Shown: positions 16,457 to 25,242 of the stretch, piece by piece | Layout: each line of letters begins with the position of its first letter | Numbering within the stretch: the stretch's first letter is position 1 | Origin: Methanoculleus marisnigri | GTDB lineage: Archaea > Halobacteriota > Methanomicrobia > Methanomicrobiales > Methanoculleaceae | Direction of reading: 5' to 3' | DNA length: 33,902 nt | Assembly (NCBI GenBank): GCA_002503885.1 | Contig: DASQ01000090.1 | Coordinates: 1-33,902 of the forward strand | Program-made: the position numbers and the translations under genes | The notes under the pieces: generated by a model | Told to the model about the DNA's origin: nothing | The model's database searches: none | Seen by the model: only the letters and a program-made list of their open reading frames with translations

Positions 16457-17653
16457 ATGACAAAGCCGCAGGGGTTGGTTCTGGCATCGGCGCTCACCCT
16501 CGTCTTTATAAGCCTTGCCCCTCTGCTCCAGCCAGCATGGCTGCTCACGCTCTTTCTCATTCCACTCTCGCTCGTCCTCTTTCTCATCAGGGATACCCGG
16601 TATGTATCGCTCTCGATCATCGCACTTGCCGTGCTCTACGGGCTCGGCTGGCTCTCGACGTTCGTCTTCACCTGCACGCTCGGCATCGTCGTGATCGGGG
16701 AGCTGGCATTCCGCCTTACCGGGGGGAAGCAGGCGTCGTATCTCTACCATCTGGTTGCCGCCATCGGCATATCGCTTGCCGTGATGCTCTACCTCGGGTA
16801 TACTGCGCCGCTCGTCGTCGTGATGGGCGTGGTCGCCGCGGTGCTGCTTCGTGCGGTCCTCCGGGGGCGGGACGACGCCCTGATGATCGAGGCGCTCGGT
16901 GTCGCGATGACCATGTTCCTCTTCGAGGAACTCAACTTCGAGGTCGACCTGACCATCCTCGTCGCTGCGGCCGCGATAGCGTTCGGGTTCGGCTACATCT
17001 CTTACCGGCTCCGGGTGGCCGATATCAGCGGCCTCTTCTCGGCAGCCATGATCGGCATCATCCTGATCGTCTTTGCGGACATCCGGTGGTTCCTGATCAT
17101 GCTCACCTTCTTCATCATCGGCGCCGGGGCTACCCGGTACCGCTACGCTGAGAAGGAGCAACTCGGGGTCGCCCAGGAGCACGGGGGCGTGCGCGGCTAC
17201 TTCAACGTCTTTGCAAACGGCCTGGTGGCGACCGGCGCCGCCATCCTCTACGGTGTAACCGGGCACCCGGCGTTTGTGGCGCTCTTCATGGGGAGCGTCG
17301 CCTCCGCCGCCGCCGATACCGCCGCAAGCGAGATCGGGGTCACGGGGAAGGTGCCGTACCTGATCACGACGCTCCGGCCGGTTTCCCGGGGAACAAACGG
17401 GGGGGTGACCCTGCGGGGCGAGGCGGCGGCCGTCGTCGCATCCGTCCTCGTCGCCGGCGCTGCCTGGGTGATGGGCGTCGCCGACCCCTGGATGGTCGTC
17501 GTCACGGTCATCGCCGGGTTCATCGGCACGAACGTAGACAGCCTCGTGGGCGCAACGCTCGAGAACAGCGGCAGGGTCGGGAACTCAGGCACAAACCTGG
17601 CGGCCACGTTCTTCGGCGGGGTCTCGGGGATGCTGATCTATCTCCTGCGATGA
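16457..17653 (+). CDS. DUF92/TMEM19-VTE6 family membrane protein
   Basis: 398 residues, about ten membrane segments. An N-terminal hydrophobic region typical of the archaeal members is followed by the DUF92 core. Conserved pieces are GGVRGYFNVFANGLVATGAA, SVASAAADTAASEIG, RGTNGGVTLRGE and GTNVDSLVGATLE. Plant and cyanobacterial VTE6 of this family phosphorylate phytyl phosphate; in archaea a CTP-dependent polyprenyl-phosphate kinase role in ether-lipid recycling is plausible but inferred. ATG 16457 is chosen over 16453 because only the former keeps the long frame. Stands alone, divergent from valS. Confidence 0.88.
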   Translation: MTKPQGLVLASALTLVFISLAPLLQPAWLLTLFLIPLSLVLFLIRDTRYVSLSIIALAVLYGLGWLSTFVFTCTLGIVVIGELAFRLTGGKQASYLYHLVAAIGISLAVMLYLGYTAPLVVVMGVVAAVLLRAVLRGRDDALMIEALGVAMTMFLFEELNFEVDLTILVAAAAIAFGFGYISYRLRVADISGLFSAAMIGIILIVFADIRWFLIMLTFFIIGAGATRYRYAEKEQLGVAQEHGGVRGYFNVFANGLVATGAAILYGVTGHPAFVALFMGSVASAAADTAASEIGVTGKVPYLITTLRPVSRGTNGGVTLRGEAAAVVASVLVAGAAWVMGVADPWMVVVTVIAGFIGTNVDSLVGATLENSGRVGNSGTNLAATFFGGVSGMLIYLLR

Positions 17654-17771
17654 TGTTGTGGCCGGGCGCACCGGCTCCGCTACGCTTTTTGAGATGGTTC
17701 TTTATCCAGGTCGACTGGCAGGTTCCCGTGCGGGGTCATGGGGCAGGGAGTTATATCTCTAAACATCTGTA

Positions 17772-17839
17772 ACCGGGAGGGGGACACCCCCTCCCGGTCC
17801 CTCCCCGCGTGGCGATAATCCCACGGTCCAGTATACGGG
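17772..17839. repeat. Second copy of hairpin plus arm of the 2291-2462 repeat
   Basis: ACCGGGAGGGGG-ACA-CCCCCTCCCGGT (17772-17798) is a perfect 12-bp stem. It is followed at 17807-17839 by a close match to 2440-2472, sharing GCGTGGCGATA and CCCACGGTCCAG. A left arm is not clear here. The rest of the 17654-18031 gap has no supportable gene. Confidence 0.6.
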
Positions 17840-18031
17840 TGAGCCGGGGAAACCCGCACTGCTCTCCTGCAGTAATACCCCCGGGACGAAACGGAATACG
17901 AACACCAGAGGTGCGAACTGCAGAACTCAATAGGATCCAGGCCCGTGGTGAGATAACCAGTGCTCCAGGAGAACTTAGTCATCGGAACCGGGCACGAGAA
18001 AAAAAAGAATGTAGTGTCCGCCGGACACCCG

Positions 18032-18862
18032 TCAGTATTTATACCACCGGCCCTTCTCGTCGTACTCGCCCTGCTCCACACGCGGCGCCGCGGCACCTGC
18101 GTGGCTGTGGAAGAAACTCGCCTTGTAGGCGTACAGGAACGCTGAGAAGAGCACCATCACGACCGCGTAGATGACGGCGGTGATCCATATTCCCTCGGTC
18201 CCGATGAGGGCAAGGATATCCTGCGGCATCATCGTCTGGAGCTCTTCGGGGCCCATGCGGGTGAGCGGTTCGAGTTTCTCCGCGAGGAGGGCGGTCCAGG
18301 CAAGGAGGGCCGCGAACCCGAGACCTGCGAAAACAACGATGTTTGTCAGGTAGAAGAGGAGGACGCTGCCGAGGTTGTTCATGACGAACTCGATGCTCCG
18401 CCGGATCGACTCAAAGACGTTCGTCTCCTCAAAGACCGCTACGGCATCGTAGAAGAACGTGAAGAAGGCGATCGAGACGATCACCCCAAGGAGGAGCGGC
18501 GCCATACCTGCGGCGGCACCGGCCCCGAGGAGCGCAAGCGGGATCGCAAGCAGAAAGACCATCAGGACAACTCCAAAGAAGATGACCAGCGTCGGCAGGA
18601 GTATCCGGAAGTAGTAGGTCTTGCCCGATTGCACGAACTCACTGAAGGAGAAGTTCCCCGCACGGATCGTGCCGTAGACGCCGCCGGCCAGGAAGGGTAG
18701 CGCGAGTCCCAGCAGGAGCATCAGAGGCTCCATGTAAAACGTCTCGCCTGAGATCGTGATGATGGCGGTTGCAAAGAAGAAACCGCCCATGGCAAGCCCT
18801 ATCGACCATATGACAGGGTGCCGGAGGAGTGAGGCGGCATTGGTGACGGATTTGAGCGTCAT
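18032..18862 (-). CDS. DUF4013-like multi-pass membrane protein
   Basis: 276 residues with about six to seven membrane segments (VIWSIGLAMGGFFFATAII; MLLLGLALPFLAGGVYG; two long hydrophobic runs around LLPTLVIFFGVVLMV and GMAPLLLGVIVSIAFF; and two near the C-terminus). Ends in a soluble tail, EQGEYDEKGRWYKY. The GNFSFSEFVQSGKTYYFRIL segment and the repeated helix-turn pattern match DUF4013/DUF975-type proteins of unknown role. It starts two bases after the stop of the pyruvate-kinase-domain gene, so they form an operon. Confidence 0.7.
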   Translation of the reverse strand: MTLKSVTNAASLLRHPVIWSIGLAMGGFFFATAIITISGETFYMEPLMLLLGLALPFLAGGVYGTIRAGNFSFSEFVQSGKTYYFRILLPTLVIFFGVVLMVFLLAIPLALLGAGAAAGMAPLLLGVIVSIAFFTFFYDAVAVFEETNVFESIRRSIEFVMNNLGSVLLFYLTNIVVFAGLGFAALLAWTALLAEKLEPLTRMGPEELQTMMPQDILALIGTEGIWITAVIYAVVMVLFSAFLYAYKASFFHSHAGAAAPRVEQGEYDEKGRWYKY

Positions 18863-18864
18863 GG

Positions 18865-19455
18865 TTACCGGACTCTCGGCATGGCGACGATCTCGCGCAC
18901 CTGCAGGTCAAAGAACGCCGCGGTATGCGCGGGGCGAATGACGCAGACGGTATCGGCACCGCTTGCGGTGCCTCCCACCGCGATCACCTCTTCATCGACG
19001 GCGACCACACCCTGGTCTGCTGCCATGAGGACGCATTCCACCGCGACCTTCAGGCCGACCGCGACGGTGCGCCGCAACGCCTCGGCGACCGCCTCGGTGC
19101 GGGAGCTCCCGCCGAGTTTCGACGAGCGGGAGATCGCGCGCTCGAGCCCGGAGAGCGCGTGCGTGCCGGTGACGATCTTCGCACCCTCCCCCCGGAGAGT
19201 CTCGGCTACGTCCTCTGCGAACTCCCACTCGCCGGGTCTCGAGAAACCGACCGCGTGGGTGACGACGATCAGGTCCAGGCCCTTCCCCGACATGGCGTCG
19301 CGGAAGGCAAGCGCCGTCCGGCCGCTGGTGCTCGCGACCACAATCTTCTGGACGCCGAGTTCCCGCGCCCGCTCGACGGCGAACCGGGCGGCATCACGCG
19401 TATTCTGTGCGCCCGGAGCATCGAAATAGTAGATATTTCGGGTTACGAAGCCCAT
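18865..19455 (-). CDS. Stand-alone pyruvate kinase C-terminal-domain protein
   Basis: 196 residues. NTRDAARFAVERARELG and KIVVASTSGRTALAFRDAM match the alpha/beta C-terminal domain that in pyruvate kinase carries the effector site. The catalytic barrel is absent, so it cannot be a pyruvate kinase. The rest (VVTHAVGFSRPGEWEF, GTHALSGLERAIS, EEVIAVGGTASGADTVCVI) is well conserved in archaeal homologues of unknown function. It probably binds a small phosphorylated ligand. Cotranscribed with the membrane protein downstream. The 226-bp gap before ychF holds no gene I can support. Confidence 0.85.
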   Translation of the reverse strand: MGFVTRNIYYFDAPGAQNTRDAARFAVERARELGVQKIVVASTSGRTALAFRDAMSGKGLDLIVVTHAVGFSRPGEWEFAEDVAETLRGEGAKIVTGTHALSGLERAISRSSKLGGSSRTEAVAEALRRTVAVGLKVAVECVLMAADQGVVAVDEEVIAVGGTASGADTVCVIRPAHTAAFFDLQVREIVAMPRVR

Positions 19456-19681
19456 GCAGTCATGTTGTTTTCGCTCCTAATTGAATCCCCCGTTTTGGCG
19501 GCAGGAGAGATTTCAGGGGAGATGGGGCGGTGCAGAGGACCGTGACCGCAAGCCCTGACCCGGCGGGGTCACCGGACTATCGGCGGCAACAGTTCCAGCA
19601 GCACAGCCCGGGCAAAAGAAGGTGATAAATGGTGTATGACCCAACACTACTCTCAACCGAACGGTGCAATAGGAGTTACTC

Positions 19682-20851
19682 ATGATTACACTGGCCATTG
19701 CAGGAAAACCCAACTGTGGGAAATCGACATTTTTCAGGGCAGCGACCCTGGCCCAGGCAGAGATCGCTAATTACCCGTTCACTACCATCGATGCCAACCA
19801 CGGCGTCGCGTACGTCCGGACCGCCTGCCCCTGTCAGGAGATGCACGTCCCGTGCGAGAACTGCCAGGATGGGGTCAGGTTTGTCCCGATCGGGCTGATC
19901 GATGTCGCGGGCCTCGTCCCCGAGGCGCATACCGGGAGAGGGCTTGGGAACCAGTTCCTCGACAACCTCCGGCAGGCGGACGCGATCCTTCAGGTCGTCG
20001 ATGCCAGCGGGTCGACGGACGCCGAAGGAAACCCGGTCGATATCGGCTCGCGCGACCCGGAGAAGGATATCGAGTTCCTCCAGTACGAGATGTCGATGTG
20101 GATGTACGGCATCCTCTCGCGGCACTGGGGGAAAATCCACCGGCAGGCCCAGGGGAAAGAACTGCTTCTTTTAGAGGCAATCACCGAGGTCTTCGGCGGT
20201 CTCGGCGTAACGTTTGAAAACGCCCGTGACGCCAACGAGGCGGCCGAAATCAACCTGCTGACCGCCGGGGAGGAGGATCTGGTCCGGTTCTGCAAGGAAC
20301 TGATGACGATCAGCAAGCCGATGCTGATCGTCGGGAACAAGGCCGACCAGGCTCCAGAGGAGTGCCTTGACCGACTTAGAAAGCTTAACATCATTATTGC
20401 GAGCGCGGCAGGGGAACTTGCGCTCCGGATGGCCGCGGAGGGCAAGTTCATCCGCTACCTCCCCGGCGACCGGAGTTTTGAAGTCAGCCCGGAAGCGAAA
20501 CTTAACGCCGGGCAGCGCGCCGGGCTGCAGAAGGTGGCGGACTTCATGCAGACGTTCGGCGGCACCGGTGTCCAGCAGGCGCTGGATGCCGCGATCTACA
20601 ACCTCCTCGACCGGATCGTCGTCTACCCGGTGGAGGACGAGCACAAACTCACCGACGGCAAGGGCCGGGTGCTCCCTGATGCGTACCTCATGAAGCGCGG
20701 GTCGACCCCCCGCGACCTTGCCTTCCAGGTCCATACCGATATCGGCGAGGGGTTCCTGTATGCCATCGATGCAAAGACCGGGATGCGGGTCAAGGACAGC
20801 CTCGAGTTGAAGAACGGCGATATCATCAAGATCGTCAGCGTCCGGAAGTGA
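19682..20851 (+). CDS. ychF: YchF/OLA1-type ATPase with TGS domain
   Basis: 389 residues. G1 AGKPNCGKST at 7-16, switch II DVAGLVPEAHTGRGLG, G4-like VGNKAD, and a C-terminal TGS domain from about residue 320 (VLPDAYLMKRGSTPRDLAFQ). YchF proteins are ribosome-associated P-loop NTPases that prefer ATP. A small cysteine insert (TACPCQEMHVPCENC) after switch I is typical of the archaeal form and could bind metal. A GGAG ribosome site lies before the ATG, and ATAAATGG upstream is a possible TATA element. Confidence 0.93.
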   Translation: MITLAIAGKPNCGKSTFFRAATLAQAEIANYPFTTIDANHGVAYVRTACPCQEMHVPCENCQDGVRFVPIGLIDVAGLVPEAHTGRGLGNQFLDNLRQADAILQVVDASGSTDAEGNPVDIGSRDPEKDIEFLQYEMSMWMYGILSRHWGKIHRQAQGKELLLLEAITEVFGGLGVTFENARDANEAAEINLLTAGEEDLVRFCKELMTISKPMLIVGNKADQAPEECLDRLRKLNIIIASAAGELALRMAAEGKFIRYLPGDRSFEVSPEAKLNAGQRAGLQKVADFMQTFGGTGVQQALDAAIYNLLDRIVVYPVEDEHKLTDGKGRVLPDAYLMKRGSTPRDLAFQVHTDIGEGFLYAIDAKTGMRVKDSLELKNGDIIKIVSVRK

Positions 20852-20865
20852 GGCGCCGGCACGGT

Positions 20866-20899
20866 GAGGCCCTCGGCCTCTCCCCCGCGCCCGGGGGAG
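20866..20899 (+). terminator. Two hairpins after ychF, related to the 2291-2462 repeat
   Basis: GAGGCC-CTC-GGCCTC (20866-20880), then CTCCCCC (20880-20886) paired with GGGGGAG (20893-20899). The order and sequence resemble 2398-2435. They probably end ychF transcription. Confidence 0.45.
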
Positions 20900-20971
20900 T
20901 GAACCGGCACCTCCGGCGAGCGAATATAAACCGGCAGGCATTTATATCGCATTGAGAAATATTCGATTATT

Positions 20972-21292
20972 ATGAGCGGCGAGGTCTATCAGGCGCAGGT
21001 CCTCCGGAACTTCTTCGACACCATCACCGGAACGGACAGGAACCTGACCCGGATCTACATGTGCGTGATGAGCCTCGCCAAACTCCGCATGGAGTCTCCC
21101 GAGAGGATGACGTTCCTGGTGGACCAGCTCCGCAAGTCCAAACAGAGACGGGAACTCTCGGTCGATATCATCGATTACATGTGCGACGTGGCGCGCGACC
21201 TCGAACTCGGCACGGTCCAGACCGCGTTCGGCGTGAAAGACATCAACACCGTCGCCGACGAGTTCAGCGGGATCAGCCTCGACTCGCTCTGA
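20972..21292 (+). CDS. Small helical protein of unknown function
   Basis: 106 residues, predicted largely helical, with no membrane segment and three widely spaced cysteines or none conserved in motif form (YMCVMSLAK, DYMCDVARDLE). I do not recognise the family. A clear TATA box CATTTATATC (20939-20948) lies about 28 bases before the ATG, so the message is probably leaderless. Codon use matches the neighbours, supporting a real gene. It ends about 100 bases before the convergent MATE remnant. Confidence 0.7.
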   Translation: MSGEVYQAQVLRNFFDTITGTDRNLTRIYMCVMSLAKLRMESPERMTFLVDQLRKSKQRRELSVDIIDYMCDVARDLELGTVQTAFGVKDINTVADEFSGISLDSL

Positions 21293-21391
21293 TTTTTGCG
21301 CCGGGAAAGGGCTCCGGGCTGCTTGATGGTTTTTGGGAGTTGCATCGCGGCCAAGCAAGGCAGGACCCCCGGGCCCTCACAGGCCCCGCCC

Positions 21392-22422
21392 TTATATCGC
21401 GGTCGTTTTCCAGGCCCCGCGCCGGTACATCGAGAAGAGGATGCCTGTCTGCAGGATAGTCCCGGAGACCACCGCAAGCCAGACCCCGAGGATCCCGATC
21501 CCGAGCAGACCGGGGAGAATGCACGCGAGCGGCACCTGGAAGAGGGCCATGGAGGCGAGCGTGGCGTACATGGGCTTCTTTGTATCTCCTGCCCCGTTGA
21601 GCGCGAACGCGAGGATGATTGCGACGGCAAGGAAGATGTAGAACGGCGCGACCGTCTGCATGTACGACATGCCGATCTCCGTGCTCGCGCCGCTCGGGTC
21701 GAAGACCTCGATGATCGCGGGCGCAGCGAAGTAGAACACTCCCCCCACGAGTGCCATGAACCCGCCGTTTATGAGCGCGGAGAGTCGGACACCCTCTTCC
21801 GCCCGCTCGGGCTTTTTGGCGCCGAGGTTCTGGCCGACGATCACGGCGGTTGCGGTCGCGATCTCGAATCCCGGCATGAGCGCGACCAGTTCAAGCCTTC
21901 CCACGATGCCGTAGGCAGAGAGGGCTGCGGTGCCGAAGACTGCCACGATCGCCATCGTCGCGAGGAACGTGACGCTCCGGAGCCCGGATTGGACAGAGTT
22001 CGGGACGGCGACACGGATCAGCCTCCAGGCCAGCGGGATCTCGAACTTCGTCCGGAGCGAGAAGGGGATCACTGTCCGTCCCGAGAGAAGCAGGCCAAAC
22101 GCTATGGCGAATGCCACGCTCCGGGATATGACGGTGGCATATGCCGCCCCGGCGACGCCGCAGGCAGGGACTGCCCCGTAGCCGAAGATCAGGAGCGGGT
22201 CGAGGACAATGTTGAGGAAGTTCGCGAGGATCACAAGGAGCATCGGCGTGGTGGCATCGCCGCAGCTCTGAAACGTTGAGTTGATCACCCAGAGTTCGAC
22301 CAGCGTCACGCTGCCGGTGAAGAGAACCGTCAGGTAGGATGCCCCGAGGGCCGCGACGGATGGCTCGGCGCCGCTACCGCTATGAGGCCCCGGAAGAGGT
22401 TGCCTTCGGTCAGATTGGTCAT
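21392..22422 (-). pseudogene. MATE efflux transporter, internally deleted and frameshifted
   Basis: The C-terminal two-thirds is readable: about 305 residues from 22309, e.g. VINSTFQSCGDATTPMLLVI, SAYGIVGRLELVALMPGFE, ATAVIVGQNLGAKKPERAEE. Upstream in the same frame comes GAEPSVAALGASYLTVLFTG, normal MATE sequence. The proper N-terminus, MTNLTEGNLFRGLIAVA, starts at ATG 22422, overlapping the upstream stop as ATGA, but it is in another frame and reaches a stop after 30 codons. About 90-100 residues (the first membrane helices) are missing at about 22370-22390. The normal family length is about 450. The protein should not be functional unless the C-terminal part is made separately. Confidence 0.8.
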
Positions 22423-23258
22423 AGAGTCAATTTATCTTTATAGGATTCCAGGATCTGGATGACAAAGCGCTGGTGCTCTTCCAGTGCCTGCTCATCGTCG
22501 GGAGAGGTCTCGATCCCGACGGCGTAGAGCAGGACCAGCGCGTTGTCGAGGTCGAGCGCCGCAGGGTCTTCGATCTGGTCCGGGCGCAGACGGATAGCGA
22601 GATCATCGTAGTCCGCCTCCACGAAGGTATGCTCCGGGTTTGCCGTCACCCGGGAGTCGGCGAGGTCGCCGGTACGCTCCCGGAGGATCAGCAGGGCACG
22701 CTCAACCGCGCCGGGACGCGGGGTGATCGCATCGAGCCTGGCAAGTGCGGCCGTCATCTTCTCGGCCGCGCTCCCATAGAGCTCGAATTTATACGTCAGC
22801 AGGGACTGAGCAATCAGGTGCCCGGTCTTCTCGTCGATCGTGGCGAAGATCGGTTCGATCCGAGCGATATACTCATTTAATACATCTTTCATGGTTCTCT
22901 CCTGTGGTTTGGCCGCATTAAACATTTTTTCCACCCGAACCGCGAGGAGGGTGATCGTCGCCGCGAAGAGCGTCTGCACAATCACGCCCGCGTCGAGATC
23001 GTTGGGTATGACGAAGATTAGAAACGCGAAGAGCGGCGTGAAAAGCGAGACGAGGTCGCGCCGCGGTTTGAGGTAGGCCTGGTAGCAGAGGATGCACGAG
23101 GCGGCCACGCACCCTGCGGTGCCGGCCCAGACGGTGTAGGCGTAGGGGAAGCCGACGGAGGCGAGCAGCAGCTCGATCCCGATTCCCCCGAACGAGGCCG
23201 CAGGAACTGCTATCCAGTGGCGTAATGTAGACCCGAATGGAATGGTGTTTGTCGTCAT
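22419..23258 (-). CDS. Membrane protein of unknown function with soluble C-terminal domain
   Basis: About 279 residues. Four hydrophobic segments lie in the first 110 residues (IAVPAASFGGIGIELLLASV, YTVWAGTAGCVAASCILCYQ, LFTPLFAFLIFVIP, VQTLFAATITLLAV). A helical cytoplasmic domain of about 165 residues follows (VLNEYIARIEPIFATIDEKT; RLDAITPRPGAVERALLILR). The N-terminal part resembles FUSC/HPP-type proteins only loosely; I do not name a family. ATG 23258 is preferred over GTG 23261. The stop overlaps the MATE start (ATGA). Confidence 0.7.
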   Translation of the reverse strand: MTTNTIPFGSTLRHWIAVPAASFGGIGIELLLASVGFPYAYTVWAGTAGCVAASCILCYQAYLKPRRDLVSLFTPLFAFLIFVIPNDLDAGVIVQTLFAATITLLAVRVEKMFNAAKPQERTMKDVLNEYIARIEPIFATIDEKTGHLIAQSLLTYKFELYGSAAEKMTAALARLDAITPRPGAVERALLILRERTGDLADSRVTANPEHTFVEADYDDLAIRLRPDQIEDPAALDLDNALVLLYAVGIETSPDDEQALEEHQRFVIQILESYKDKLTL

Positions 23259-23310
23259 CACCTGTTCTCAGGAACAGTTTGTGCGCAGAGCATAAACAGG
23301 GTTTCCCTTT

Positions 23311-23416
23311 GCACCTACGGTGCTCATGCTCCTTCCCCTGTGGAAGTCGCACTTCGCACTCTTCGAGTGCCCGTGCTCCGGATGTTCCGTCCGTCGCACT
23401 TCGCACCTGGCGGTGC
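23311..23416. repeat. Three tandem stem-loops with compensatory change
   Basis: Hairpins GCACC-TAC-GGTGC (23311-23323), GCACT-CTTCG-AGTGC (23356-23370) and GCACC-TGGC-GGTGC (23403-23416), each followed by NNNTGCTCC, recur every 45-47 bases. Units two and three share GTCGCACTTCGCAC before the stem. The C-to-T and G-to-A pair in unit two keeps the stem, which points to selection on structure or on an inverted repeat. The region lies between two minus-strand genes (23259-23432), which otherwise contains no gene. Confidence 0.7.
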
Positions 23417-23432
23417 TTCTGCTCCCGGCCGG

Positions 23433-24725
23433 TCAGGCAGGCGGGAGGTCGGGCACGTCGACCTCCACATCCTTGCCGGCAAGAGCAGCCGCGCGGGACC
23501 GGAGCCTCTCGCTTTCTGCAGTATACGAGGCCTGCGACATCTCCCGCTGGTTCTCCGCCCGGCCCTTCGCGGCAGCCTTTGCCTCGCGTTCCCGCTGCAG
23601 TTGTGCGAGCGTAGCCATGAGGTGCTGCTCCTCGATCACGCCCGGGAGCGCGGCCAGGGTCTCCTGCAGTGCCGCGCGCTGCTCCCGGACTTCCCTCTGC
23701 CGGGTCAGGGTGCGCCTCATACCGGCAGGCAGGGTACCGGGGTCCGAGAAGAGGCGGACCTCATCCTGATTCTTGAGGGCAAGATCTCCCCGTCCGATCA
23801 TGGCGAGGGTCGCCGGCATCACCGCTTCGGTCAGGCTGACCAGGCTCTCCTCGTCATCCGGGAGGCTGCCCGTGTAGGCATCGAGGGCCCGGCCGATTGC
23901 CGCGGCGGCCGTGCTATCCCCTGCCTTTCCGGCCACCTTCTCGGCCTTCCGGAAGAGATGGACGGCAGGGGTTCGGAGAGCTGCGATCTCCCGCCCGGCC
24001 TCCTCGTCCATGGCATCGAGTTCCCGGATCCTCTCCTCGATCTCCTGTTTTCTGGCGTAGTCCGGGCCCAGTTTGAGGGAAGAGAGGTCCTGTTCGGCCT
24101 TCCGGATCGCTCTCTCCGCCTCCATAACCGCCGCCCCAAGATCCCGGACCTGGCCGGCGGCGGCATACTCCCCACGGGTCCGGGAGAGGGATTCATACGA
24201 CTCCCGGACGTCTGTCACCTGCTGCCGGGCCGCCCGGGCGCGGGTGATCGCCTCGGTCATCGCGTTGACCTCTCGCCCCAGATCCCTGACGGCGGTGCGC
24301 ACCACCTTCATCTCCTCCGGGTAGAGGGAGGCGAGGTACTTCCCCTGTCCTTTCAACGCCTTGATCGCGCCCTTCAGGATCTCGGCGGCGGCGGTGTAGA
24401 AGGTCTCCGGGTCGCCGGAAGGTTCGCGGGAGAGGATCTGGGACATCGATTTCGTGAACCCCGGGAGGGCCTTTCGTGAGATATCCCGGAGACGGGGGTG
24501 GACCTCCTCATCGCCGTCGGCCGTCTCCATACGGGCGATCGCCTCCCTGAGGCTGCCGAGGGTGCCGCTGATCGCCTCCCGCGAAGGTCCCGTTGCATTG
24601 GAGAGTTCTTTCCCGATCTCTTCCTCGCGGGCATCCAGCCATCCCGGGAGGTCGTCAAAGGAGAGTTCTAAATTCTCTTCCACAGGCTCGGTTCGCCGAA
24701 AGAGGTCTCGCAGTTGCTTAAACAT
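23433..24725 (-). CDS. Coiled-coil protein of unknown function downstream of nadM
   Basis: 430 residues from ATG 24725 (MFKQLRDLFRRTEPVEENLE), with GAGGGATG upstream; a longer frame exists but would run through nadM. The protein is highly charged and helical, with coiled coils at about 185-270 (REVNAMTEAITRARAARQQ; AVMEAERAIRKAEQDLSSLK; KQEIEERIRELDAMDEEAG) and about 350-430. The tail ends in acidic VEVDVPDLPPA. No nucleotide-binding or catalytic motif is visible. Candidates such as PspA-, SMC- or chaperone-like scaffolds cannot be told apart. It starts ten bases after nadM and is probably in that operon. Confidence 0.72.
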   Translation of the reverse strand: MFKQLRDLFRRTEPVEENLELSFDDLPGWLDAREEEIGKELSNATGPSREAISGTLGSLREAIARMETADGDEEVHPRLRDISRKALPGFTKSMSQILSREPSGDPETFYTAAAEILKGAIKALKGQGKYLASLYPEEMKVVRTAVRDLGREVNAMTEAITRARAARQQVTDVRESYESLSRTRGEYAAAGQVRDLGAAVMEAERAIRKAEQDLSSLKLGPDYARKQEIEERIRELDAMDEEAGREIAALRTPAVHLFRKAEKVAGKAGDSTAAAAIGRALDAYTGSLPDDEESLVSLTEAVMPATLAMIGRGDLALKNQDEVRLFSDPGTLPAGMRRTLTRQREVREQRAALQETLAALPGVIEEQHLMATLAQLQREREAKAAAKGRAENQREMSQASYTAESERLRSRAAALAGKDVEVDVPDLPPA

Positions 24726-24735
24726 GGTCCATCCC

Positions 24736-25242
24736 TCAATCGCTCCCTGCAATCCGCTGCAGCCGCTCCACGCCGTGGATCTCCCGGATGACGTCCACCA
24801 CGGCGGTGGGGACCAGGTGCTCCCAGGGTTCACCGTCGAGCATCCGCTGCCTGATGGCAGTGCCGGAATGCGTCAGCCGCTCATACATGTCGGGCGACTG
24901 GACGTCCACCCCCGCCTCGGTGAAGAGTTGCATGACGAGGGGGTTGCTCGAGTAGACCGTATCGAACGGCGGCGTCATCGCCCGGACGTGGGCGACCCAG
25001 AGGGCATTGCGCTGGACGTCCTCGATGGGGATGACGTAGAACGGACACTCGAGGTCGGCAAGCGACCGGGTGAGCATCAGCACCCGTTCTCCTGCAGTGA
25101 ACGGGTTTGCCACAGTATGGGAGAGCTGGGCGCTCCCCACCCCGATGACGATCTCGTCGGCAGAGCAGGCTATTCTCTCCAGCACCGACTGATGCCCGTT
25201 ATGGTAGGGCTGGAACCGCCCGACGTAGAACCCCCTGCTCAT
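24736..25242 (-). CDS. nadM: Archaeal nicotinamide-nucleotide adenylyltransferase NadM
   Basis: 168 residues; joins NMN or nicotinate mononucleotide with ATP to give NAD or NaAD. Nucleotidyltransferase motif GRFQPYHNGHQ at about 7-17, GVGSAQLSHTVANPFTAGER, and the C-terminal THSGTAIRQRM (GTxIR) are all present. The family is normally about 170 residues. ATG 25242 overlaps the larB stop as ATGA, so larB and nadM are translationally coupled. The upstream open frame in the same phase is not coding. Confidence 0.95.
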   Translation of the reverse strand: MSRGFYVGRFQPYHNGHQSVLERIACSADEIVIGVGSAQLSHTVANPFTAGERVLMLTRSLADLECPFYVIPIEDVQRNALWVAHVRAMTPPFDTVYSSNPLVMQLFTEAGVDVQSPDMYERLTHSGTAIRQRMLDGEPWEHLVPTAVVDVIREIHGVERLQRIAGSD

